From: an uncultured Chthoniobacterales bacterium
GTDB lineage: Bacteria; Verrucomicrobiota; Verrucomicrobiia; Chthoniobacterales; UBA10450
Length of the DNA stretch: 5,458 nucleotides
Direction of reading: 5' to 3'
Assembly: GCA_955652155.1 (NCBI GenBank)
Contig: CATPAT010000239.1
Span: 1 to 5,458 of the forward strand
The position numbers and the translations under genes were made by a program. The notes under the pieces are model-generated. The model searched no databases and was not told the origin of the DNA. It saw only the letters and a list, made by a program, of their open reading frames with translations. Positions 1 to 5,458 of the stretch are shown here, piece after piece; position 1 is the stretch's first letter; each line of letters opens with the position of its first letter.

Positions 1-714
1 ATGCCGGAAAATGTTCCCCTCTATAATGATATGCGGGTAACGGAATACCTTGATTACCGTGCCGCGCTCAAAGGCGTGCCACATCGCCGCGTGGCCGAGC
101 GCGTCGGCGACGTAAAGGAACTGTGCGGTTTGCGCGAAGTGGAAAGAAAATTAATCGGAGCACTTTCCAAAGGTTATCGCCAGCGAGTCGGTCTGGCCGA
201 TGCACTCGTAAATGAGCCCGAGCTCCTTATTCTCGACGAGCCGACCATTGGCCTTGATCCAAACCAAATCCGGCAAGTACGGGAGCTGATTAAAAATCTC
301 GGCAGGCAACACACAATTCTACTTTCGACCCACATTTTGCCGGAAGTGGAGATGACCTGCAGCCGCGTCATCATCATTCATAAGGGCCGGATCGAAGCGT
401 GCGATACGCCGGACAATCTTCTTGGTCAGATTCGCCAGGCCGGCGGCGTCGTGGTTGAGGCGAAAACCGGCAAAGACGACGGCGCGGAAGAGTTAAAGAA
501 AATTTCCGGCGTCCGCGACGTGACGACCGACCAAGATAACGATTGGAACATATTTTCGTTGCGGGTCGAGTCCGGCCTCGACGTGCGCGAGGAAATTTTC
601 CGGCTCGCGGCCGCGCGAAAGTGGACCCTACGCGAACTCTCCCAGCGACGCGCCACTCTCGAAGATGTGTTCGTCGAAATCACGCACGCGGATCAAACGG
701 ACGTATCGATCTAA
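1..714 (+). CDS. ABC transporter ATP-binding protein, GldA-like (5' partial)
   Basis: This is the nucleotide-binding subunit of an ABC-2 type system; it should hydrolyse ATP at the cytoplasmic face and drive the permease encoded next. The 237 visible residues begin at the Q-loop region (PENVPLYNDM, residues 2-11). The signature LSKGYRQR follows at 55-62, Walker B LLILDEPT at 75-82 with catalytic Glu80, the D-loop GLDP at 84-87 and the H-loop His111 in STHILPE. The C-terminal part (about 145-237) ends with the W-x-L-x-EL and ATLEDVFVEIT pattern usual for the accessory domain of this subfamily. No Walker A is present, and the family normally has roughly 75-80 more residues before this point. 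The ATG at base 1 is therefore almost certainly an internal Met and the gene continues upstream. The stop lies 3 bases before the permease start, which indicates an operon. Family assignment is secure; the exact substrate is unknown. Confidence 0.95.
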   Translation: MPENVPLYNDMRVTEYLDYRAALKGVPHRRVAERVGDVKELCGLREVERKLIGALSKGYRQRVGLADALVNEPELLILDEPTIGLDPNQIRQVRELIKNLGRQHTILLSTHILPEVEMTCSRVIIIHKGRIEACDTPDNLLGQIRQAGGVVVEAKTGKDDGAEELKKISGVRDVTTDQDNDWNIFSLRVESGLDVREEIFRLAAARKWTLRELSQRRATLEDVFVEITHADQTDVSI

Positions 715-717
715 GCG

Positions 718-1473
718 ATGAGAAAATTTTACACCCTGCTCGCCCGCGAGGTCCGCGGCTATTTTCATTCGCCGATCGGTTACATCGTTGTCGTGTTTTT
801 CCTGCTCGTCACCGGCGTGAATTACTACTTTCAGATTTCGTTCATGAACCAGCGCCCGGCGAGCTACTCGGTTCAAGAAGCGTTTTTCAATAACGTTTTT
901 TTCTGGCTTCCGTTCATTTTGATTTTTCCGTTGATCACGATGCGTCTTTTCGCCGAGGAATTTAAGCTCGGCACGATCGAGCCGCTCATGACCGCGCCGG
1001 TGCGGGATTTGCAAGTTGTGCTGGCAAAGTTTTTCGGCGCACTCGTGTTTTACATCGCGCTCTGGCTTCCAACGCTCCTCTACTTCGCGATTTTTCAAAA
1101 GATCACGCAGCAACCGGCGGCGAATTCGGCAGGAGCATACTGTGGCTCCTACCTGATGGTCTTGCTGCTTGGAATGTTTTACTTGTCGGTCGGTTGCCTC
1201 GCCTCAGTCTTAACGAAGAATCAGATCGTTGCCGCGATTATTTCTTTTTGTGCGATCACGCTTCTGTTCTTTCTCGGTTTGATTCAATACATCCTACTCG
1301 ACGTGAGCGGCGGAATGCGCGATTGGCTCGGTTACGTTTCCGCGATCGAACATATGGCCACCTATTCACGCGGCATCATCGATACGCGACCAGTCGTTCT
1401 CTATTTGAGCATGACCGCGCTGATGCTGGCGCTGACCTATCAAGCGTTTCAATCGCGAAAATGGAGGTTGTGA
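718..1473 (+). CDS. ABC-2 type permease, GldF-like
   Basis: This 251-residue integral membrane protein should form the transmembrane channel or mechanical element paired with the preceding ATPase. Six hydrophobic segments are visible at about residues 20-38, 60-78, 105-126, 143-165, 169-194 and 226-244. Between the second and third lies the family's most conserved stretch, MRLFAEEFKLGTIEPLMTAP at 75-94, followed by VRDLQVVLAKFFGA; this cytoplasmic coupling region probably contacts the ATPase. A second family hallmark is the loop EHMATYSRGIIDTRPVV at 211-227 before the last helix. Length and topology fit GldF-type permeases (about 240-250 residues). The start at 718 is chosen because it directly follows the ATPase stop and gives the usual basic N-terminus MRKFYTLLAREVRGYF. 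No clear Shine-Dalgarno sequence precedes it, so translation is probably coupled to the upstream gene. Membership in the GldF/ABC-2 family is clear; a role in gliding is not implied. Confidence 0.93.
   Translation: MRKFYTLLAREVRGYFHSPIGYIVVVFFLLVTGVNYYFQISFMNQRPASYSVQEAFFNNVFFWLPFILIFPLITMRLFAEEFKLGTIEPLMTAPVRDLQVVLAKFFGALVFYIALWLPTLLYFAIFQKITQQPAANSAGAYCGSYLMVLLLGMFYLSVGCLASVLTKNQIVAAIISFCAITLLFFLGLIQYILLDVSGGMRDWLGYVSAIEHMATYSRGIIDTRPVVLYLSMTALMLALTYQAFQSRKWRL
1463..1467 (+). promoter_or_regulatory. Shine-Dalgarno site for the GldG-like gene
   Basis: GGAGG lies within the last codons of the permease, 8 bases before the ATG at 1476. It decides the start of the GldG-like protein. An alternative in-frame ATG at 1461 would overlap the permease and would put this site inside its own coding sequence. 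The open frame running further upstream to 1194 has no such support. Confidence 0.8.
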
Positions 1474-1475
1474 CG

Positions 1476-3011
1476 ATGGCCGACCTAGCGGACAAAGCGA
1501 AACCCAAGAAAATTCATCGCCTCCAAATTGGACTGAACGTTTTGGTCCAGCTCATTCTCATTTTCTTTCTGGTCACCGCGGTGAACTGGATCGGGTTCCG
1601 GCATTACAAACGTTGGGACGTCTCGCGCGATCAGAAATACGCGCTCTCGGACAAGACCAAGCGCTTTCTGAATTCGATCAAAGGAAAAGTGCGGATCACA
1701 GTTTTCTTTTCGCCGAGCACACCGATCAGCGGCGACGTTTCGAGTCTGCTGACGGAATATCAATACGCGGCCAAGGGCAAGATCGACATCGAAAACATCG
1801 ATCCGCAGCGAAGCCTCTCCCGGGCCAAGGAGCTGTTCGACAAATACAAGGTGGTCAGCGACGAAAGCTTGATCGTGATCGATTACGAGGGCCGGAACAA
1901 AACAGTAAAGGCGTCGGAAATGGCCGAGATCGATCAGAGCGGGATGGCGTTTGGTGAAGGTCCGCGCGTGACCGCGTTTAAAGGCGAACAGGCGATCACT
2001 AGTGCGATGATGGATTTGGTCGAAGGAAAAAAGAACACGATTGGATATGTGACTGGCCACAAAGAGCCCTCAATCGCAGAACCGTCACCGCTTGGAATGC
2101 TTGGCCAACAACAGCAACAAGAGGCCAGTCCGATTTCGGTGCTGAAGACGTTCATCGAGAACGAAAACATTAAGTTTCAGGAACTGAATCTTTTCAATGA
2201 ACCGCAAATTCCAGCCGAGATAAAAACGGTGATGATCGTCGGCCCGCAATACGATCTCTCCGATCGCGAAATAAAATTGCTCCACGATTTTTGGAACAAA
2301 CAGGGACGGATCCTTTTACTGATCGATCCATCAGCGAAGACGCCGAAGCTGAACGCGTTTCTTAACGAATTGGGCGTCAAAGTTAACGACGACCGGTTGA
2401 TGGCCTTTGTCCGCACCGGGATCGAAGAACTGGCCTTGATCCGCGACGTGCAGGCGCGCTTCCTCGGGAACAGTCCAGTCACAAAACGTCTCGCAGATGT
2501 GCGCGCTATATTCTTCGGCGGCACATCATCGATCATACTCGAGCCGCAACGAGTTCGCGCAGCGAACATTCAACTCCAGCCATTGATTGAAGCCGAGAAA
2601 GGTTATTTCGCCGAGACGGATTACAACACCAACGACCAGGCGAAACTACAAGCGGACGCCAAAAAGGCGGGCACGGCGCCGTTGACTATCGGCGTTTCGA
2701 TCGAAAAAGGTGGCAGCGCAGATGAGCGAGTCCAGATGAATTCATCGCGAATGGTGGTGGTGAGCAACGCTACCTTCATTCAAAACAACGCGTTGACGCA
2801 GGACCAACAAGCGCTCGATTTCATTTCTTCGAGCACAAACTGGCTCTTGAGCCGCGAGCAACTCATTGGAATCGCGCCCAAAATTCCGAAGACGCTCACC
2901 TTTAGCCTGAACGAAAGCGCTTTGCGGAGCTTGCGCTGGACGATCCTTATATTCATGCCGCTCATCTTTGTCGTCCTCGGCACCGCCGTTTGGTGGAAAC
3001 GGCGCGCTTAA
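1476..3011 (+). CDS. GldG-like ABC system auxiliary protein
   Basis: This 511-residue protein is built as a membrane-anchored extracytoplasmic component of the ABC system. After a basic N-terminus (KAKPKKIHR, residues 7-15) comes one transmembrane helix at about 18-40. A large domain follows, then a C-terminal transmembrane helix at about 488-507 ending in WWKRRA. The region after the first helix (RWDVSRDQKYALSDKT, about 46-61) and the GHKEP turn at 194-198 are typical of the family. So is the stretch from IVGPQYDLSDREIKLL to LGVKV (about 254-305), with NKQGRILLLIDPS inside it. This matches the GldG/ABC_transp_aux family, whose core has been described as a GIFT domain shared with eukaryotic IFT52 and OST48. 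No catalytic site is recognisable. A Gln run (211-215) marks a probable loop. It starts 2 bases after the permease stop. The family call is firm; the molecular function is unknown. Confidence 0.92.
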   Translation: MADLADKAKPKKIHRLQIGLNVLVQLILIFFLVTAVNWIGFRHYKRWDVSRDQKYALSDKTKRFLNSIKGKVRITVFFSPSTPISGDVSSLLTEYQYAAKGKIDIENIDPQRSLSRAKELFDKYKVVSDESLIVIDYEGRNKTVKASEMAEIDQSGMAFGEGPRVTAFKGEQAITSAMMDLVEGKKNTIGYVTGHKEPSIAEPSPLGMLGQQQQQEASPISVLKTFIENENIKFQELNLFNEPQIPAEIKTVMIVGPQYDLSDREIKLLHDFWNKQGRILLLIDPSAKTPKLNAFLNELGVKVNDDRLMAFVRTGIEELALIRDVQARFLGNSPVTKRLADVRAIFFGGTSSIILEPQRVRAANIQLQPLIEAEKGYFAETDYNTNDQAKLQADAKKAGTAPLTIGVSIEKGGSADERVQMNSSRMVVVSNATFIQNNALTQDQQALDFISSSTNWLLSREQLIGIAPKIPKTLTFSLNESALRSLRWTILIFMPLIFVVLGTAVWWKRRA

Positions 3012-3016
3012 GGAAG
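3011..3016 (+). promoter_or_regulatory. Probable ribosome binding site for the DUF4340 gene
   Basis: AGGAAG begins at the last base of the GldG-like stop codon and lies 13 bases before the ATG at 3030. The spacing is longer than ideal, so this is a moderately supported site. It is the only purine-rich candidate in the 18-base gap, and it ties initiation to termination of the upstream gene. Confidence 0.45.
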
Positions 3017-3029
3017 TCGCTGAAATCTC

Positions 3030-4862
3030 ATGAAATGGAAAACGACATTGGTCTTGTTCGTCATCGCGGCAGGAGTTTTTGCTTATCTCTTTTTCGTCGA
3101 GCGAAACCGGCCCGGTACCGAAGAAGCCACGCGCCAGGCCCAGAACGTTGTTAATTTTAGCCGCGACAAAGTGAACGGCGTCGTCATTCAAAATGGCGAC
3201 GATCAGATCGACATCCGCCGGCGCGACGATAAATGGCGTCTGGAAATTCCAATTAAGGATCAGGCCGACGGTTCGGTAGTGAACAATTTGCTGCTCGATC
3301 TCGAGAACTGGCAGAAGGACGCCGCCATCTCGGCAAAAGAGATGGAAGCGGATAAAAACAAGCTCGCCGATTACGGCCTTGCCAACCCAAAGCTACGTTT
3401 GAAGCTAATTGGCCCGGATACGCCACCGGAGATTTTCTTCGGGAAGGACGCGGCCCTGGAAGGCAAGATGTATGTCCGGTTTGGGAATTCCAAAGAAACC
3501 TTTCTCGCGAACCAATCGGTCAAGAAGGCGATCGACAAAAAACCGGAGGATTTCCGCGATCGAAAACTCACTGACTTGATCATGGCGCAGGTTGTTCGGG
3601 TCGTGCTCAAAACTTCGGCGGGCGAAATGGAACTGCAGAAAAAGGGCGATCACTGGGACATTCTGAAACCGTTGCACACGCGCGCCGACGACCAAAAGGT
3701 GAGCGACCTGATCGCGCAAGTCACGACTGCGCGCATTCAACAATTCGTGGCCGACGATCGCGGCGATCTGCATCCGTACGGATTGGCCGAGCCGCATGGT
3801 TCGCTCACGTTGTTCGCGCAGAATGACAAAGAGGGGCAAATGTTGCAGATCGGTGGTCCCGCAACTGCGGGAGGAAAAGAGAAGGACCAGGTTTACGTGC
3901 GATTCTCGCCGCGAGGTTTCGTTTATACATTGCCGAAAAAAATCGAGGAAATCCTAAACAGCAAGCCCAACGACCTGCGCGATCGTCATCTCGTTCGGAT
4001 CGACACAAAAATTCTCGACCGGCTAACCATCGACTTTCCCGGCAAAGGCAAAACGGTTTTCGCGCGCAAAGACGAGAACTGGTCCATCGCCAGCCGCAAT
4101 AACGCGCCTGCAAATTCGGGTGAGGTCCGACGGCTTATCGATCGACTGCAAAACGAGCAGGTCACAAAATTTGTCGAAGATGTCGCTTCGAATTTGCCGA
4201 AGTACGGCCTGGATAAGCCGCAATTGATTGTCACCTTCAGTTCGTTCGCTTCCGAGAACACAGCTGAAACCAAAGCCGGCGAACAACCATTCGCATCGGT
4301 GGCGTTTGGAAAAGTGGAAGGTGAGAACGGCTACGCGCGGGTCGGCGATGAGCCGTTCGTTGTCGCGGTGCATCGTAATTTGCTCGACCGGATTTTCACG
4401 GATCCGTTCCAATGGCAGGAATTATCGATCTTCAATTTCAAGCCGGAACAGATCCATCGCGTCACAGTGACGACGGATAAAGAGTCCGCGTTGGTGCGAG
4501 CCGAAAACAATCACTGGAATTGGGCCAAAGGGAGCGGCCCGATCAATCAAACTAACCTGCAGTCGGTTCTCAACAGTTTGGCAACATTGCACGCCGCGCG
4601 CTGGATTGGATCGACAACTCCCGCGCATGCTTTCGATAAACCGCGGCTTGTCGTGACTTTCACGACATCGCCCGACGATAAGACGACACACACACTTACC
4701 ATTGGCGCCCCGACGCCTGACGGGATGTCGTTTGCAAAAGTGGACGAGCGCGAAGGAACATTTGCGCTCAACAATCCCGATTTGAATGTGTTGAAACTAC
4801 CACTCGTTGGTCAGGAATCGCCGTCACCGTCGCCATCGCCGACGGGATCGGCACCGCGTTAA
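3030..4862 (+). CDS. DUF4340-type membrane-anchored repeat protein
   Basis: This 610-residue protein begins MKWKTTLVLFVIAAGVFAYLFF, a single N-terminal signal anchor (about residues 5-23). The remainder is probably outside the cytoplasmic membrane, and there is no second hydrophobic helix. The body reads as four tandem units of about 140 residues. Each has a short strand pattern ending in a Trp (W69, W209, W351, W496), followed 39-46 residues later by a YGLxxP-like element (115-120, 250-255, 392-397, degenerate at 535-538) and then a hydrophobic strand. Units one and two end in RDRKL (176-180) and RDRHL (317-321). This pattern is characteristic of DUF4340 proteins, which commonly accompany GldG-like genes. 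The C-terminus is a Ser-Pro tail (597-604). The gene follows the GldG-like gene by 18 bases and is probably co-transcribed. A role as an extracytoplasmic partner of the ABC complex is inference; no enzymatic motif is visible. Confidence 0.88.
   Translation: MKWKTTLVLFVIAAGVFAYLFFVERNRPGTEEATRQAQNVVNFSRDKVNGVVIQNGDDQIDIRRRDDKWRLEIPIKDQADGSVVNNLLLDLENWQKDAAISAKEMEADKNKLADYGLANPKLRLKLIGPDTPPEIFFGKDAALEGKMYVRFGNSKETFLANQSVKKAIDKKPEDFRDRKLTDLIMAQVVRVVLKTSAGEMELQKKGDHWDILKPLHTRADDQKVSDLIAQVTTARIQQFVADDRGDLHPYGLAEPHGSLTLFAQNDKEGQMLQIGGPATAGGKEKDQVYVRFSPRGFVYTLPKKIEEILNSKPNDLRDRHLVRIDTKILDRLTIDFPGKGKTVFARKDENWSIASRNNAPANSGEVRRLIDRLQNEQVTKFVEDVASNLPKYGLDKPQLIVTFSSFASENTAETKAGEQPFASVAFGKVEGENGYARVGDEPFVVAVHRNLLDRIFTDPFQWQELSIFNFKPEQIHRVTVTTDKESALVRAENNHWNWAKGSGPINQTNLQSVLNSLATLHAARWIGSTTPAHAFDKPRLVVTFTTSPDDKTTHTLTIGAPTPDGMSFAKVDEREGTFALNNPDLNVLKLPLVGQESPSPSPSPTGSAPR
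4818..4841 (+). repeat. Ser-Pro codon repeat at the DUF4340 C-terminus
   Basis: Four successive Ser-Pro codon pairs (TCG/TCA followed by CCG/CCA) encode residues 597-604 of the DUF4340 protein. The three-base-shifted TCGCC/CCGTC pattern makes this a short imperfect microsatellite-like tract. It likely gives a flexible, extended C-terminal tail and may vary in copy number between relatives. Confidence 0.6.
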
Positions 4863-4880
4863 CTCCGCTTCTTCGCGGTG
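4852..4880. terminator. Inverted repeat across the convergent stop codons, possible bidirectional terminator
   Basis: CACCGCG at 4852-4858 is the exact reverse complement of CGCGGTG at 4874-4880. The 15-base loop holds the shared TTAA stop codons. The location between convergent genes is where a bidirectional terminator is expected. However, neither side is followed by a T-run and the loop is long, so intrinsic termination is only a possibility. Confidence 0.3.
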
Positions 4881-5458
4881 TAAATCGTGACAATACCGCC
4901 GCTAAGAGTTTCGGCGGTGGCATCCCGAAATCCGCTTGCCTCGATTAAACGCTCCAACTCTTCGCCGCTGGGAAATTGCTCGATCGAATCGCCCAAATAA
5001 TCGTAAGCGGCCTTCTTTCGGGTGAGAAAAGATCCGAAAATCGGAAGCAGATGATGAAGATAAAACCGATAAATCGCTCGCAAAATCGACGTCGACGGGA
5101 GGGAGAATTCCATGACCAGTAAATTGCCGTTACTCCCCAGCACACGCGCCATTTCTCGCAAGGCGACGTTGCAATCTTTGACGTTGCGCAAACCGAAAGC
5201 GATGGTCAGACAATCGAATGTCCGATCGGCGAATGGAAGCGAGAGAGCATCTGCGGTAACAACTCGACGAACACCTTTCGCTTGCGCAACCGCCAGCATT
5301 TCCTCGGAGAAATCCGCGCCAATGATTTCTGCATTCGGCAACGCTTTCGCCAGCGCCAGCGCCAAATCTCCCGTTCCGGTAGCAAGATCAAGTATCGTGT
5401 GCGGATTCCAGCCGGCCACGATTTCCGCCGCTCGTCGGCGCCAGAGGAAATCGCATCC
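4859..5458 (-). CDS. ubiE/menG: UbiE/MenG-family quinone C-methyltransferase (5' partial)
   Basis: This is an S-adenosylmethionine-dependent class I methyltransferase. The family methylates the quinone ring of demethylmenaquinone, or of the ubiquinone precursor, late in respiratory quinone synthesis. The 199 visible residues begin GCDFLWRRRAAEIV at the window edge; a GTG at 5419 is in frame but internal, since matching family sequence continues upstream of it. SAM-binding motif I is DLATGTGD (24-31), followed by the acidic ADFSEEML (48-55). The family-specific LPFADRTFDCLTIAFGLRNV spans 74-93. The later RVLGSNGNLLVMEFS (105-119) and YDYLGDSIEQFPSGEEL match the UbiE pattern, as does the ending GGIVTIYTAKK. 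About 40 N-terminal residues are missing, judging from the usual length of 230-250. Choice between menaquinone and ubiquinone pathways cannot be made here; menaquinone is likelier if the host is Verrucomicrobiota-like. It converges on the DUF4340 gene with a 4-base overlap. Confidence 0.92.
   Translation of the reverse strand, partial: GCDFLWRRRAAEIVAGWNPHTILDLATGTGDLALALAKALPNAEIIGADFSEEMLAVAQAKGVRRVVTADALSLPFADRTFDCLTIAFGLRNVKDCNVALREMARVLGSNGNLLVMEFSLPSTSILRAIYRFYLHHLLPIFGSFLTRKKAAYDYLGDSIEQFPSGEELERLIEASGFRDATAETLSGGIVTIYTAKKRS
4895..4918. terminator. Second GC-rich inverted repeat, possible terminator for the plus-strand operon
   Basis: ACCGCCG at 4895-4901 pairs perfectly with CGGCGGT at 4912-4918 around a 10-base loop. 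It lies 32 bases past the stop of the DUF4340 gene, inside the 3' coding end of the minus-strand methyltransferase. The stem is GC-rich, but no T-run follows on the plus strand. It could equally be a chance result of codons for the Ser-Gly-Gly segment of the methyltransferase. Confidence 0.25.

Noticed and set aside
1..3. ATG at the first base as the true start of the ATPase
   Set aside because: Starting there would omit Walker A and the whole first part of the nucleotide-binding domain, while every later motif is intact. The truncation is best explained by the window edge rather than a degraded gene.
628..1113. 161-codon minus-strand open frame
   Set aside because: It lies antisense across the end of the ATPase gene and the first half of the permease gene. 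Its composition (Arg, Glu, His rich) is typical of a reverse-complement shadow, with no recognisable domain.
1194..1475. Upstream in-frame extension of the GldG-like gene, overlapping the permease
   Set aside because: The extension is out of frame with the permease, and its translation is rich in Arg and His without family resemblance. The GGAGG site and family-like N-terminus support the start at 1476.
1485..2060. 191-codon minus-strand open frame
   Set aside because: It lies entirely antisense within the GldG-like gene. No domain, signal or plausible ribosome site was recognised, and the plus-strand protein is clearly real.
3405..4412. Several minus-strand open frames of 95-144 codons
   Set aside because: All are antisense to the DUF4340 gene and overlap one another in different frames. 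None shows a recognisable family.
5417..5419. GTG as the start of the methyltransferase
   Set aside because: The frame stays open to the window edge, and the 13 codons upstream encode DFLWRRRAAEI, which matches the family.
1..5458. CRISPR array, tRNA, rRNA, insertion sequence or attachment site
   Set aside because: No regularly spaced repeats, tRNA-like cloverleaf, transposase or terminal inverted repeats were seen, and coding sequence fills the window.
1..5458. Apparent abundance of GATC/CGATCG
   Set aside because: These appear mostly where Ile ATC codons or Asp-Arg/Asp-His codon pairs fall, so codon preference explains them. I did not count them against a background model.

Overview
The window shows five genes and almost no non-coding DNA. 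Four lie on the plus strand in a tight cluster. One lies on the minus strand and converges on the last of them. The plus-strand genes form an ABC-2 type membrane system of the GldA/GldF/GldG class. In order they are an ATP-binding subunit (5' end cut off by the window), a six-helix permease, a GldG-like protein with a large extracytoplasmic auxiliary domain, and a membrane-anchored DUF4340-type protein. The minus-strand gene is a UbiE/MenG-family quinone-ring C-methyltransferase whose N-terminus runs off the right edge.

Layout: 1-714 is the ATPase, lacking its Walker A part. 718-1473 is the permease, starting 3 bases after the ATPase stop. 1476-3011 is the GldG-like protein, starting 2 bases after the permease stop with a strong GGAGG Shine-Dalgarno sequence inside the permease's last codons. 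3030-4862 is the DUF4340 protein after an 18-base gap. 4859-5458 (minus) is the methyltransferase. The plus and minus genes share the palindrome TTAA as overlapping stop codons. That junction sits in the loop of a 7-bp inverted repeat, and a second 7-bp inverted repeat lies shortly beyond it. No stretch over 20 bases is free of coding sequence.

How the genes may work together: the ATPase and permease should form the energised inner-membrane core. The GldG-like and DUF4340 proteins are both anchored by N-terminal helices and would place about 450 and 580 residues respectively outside the cytoplasmic membrane. Their tight spacing suggests one transcript and probably one envelope complex. Its substrate cannot be read from the sequence. 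The methyltransferase belongs to menaquinone/ubiquinone biosynthesis and is probably only a neighbour.

Organism: the moderately high GC content, Gram-negative style envelope proteins, and a GldAFG-like set followed by DUF4340 and convergent to ubiE/menG suggest a Verrucomicrobiota-like bacterium, perhaps a soil Chthoniobacterales-type lineage. This is an impression from gene content and protein wording, not a database result; Planctomycetota or Acidobacteriota remain possible. The least described part is the fourth gene, in which four roughly 140-residue repeats can be read directly.
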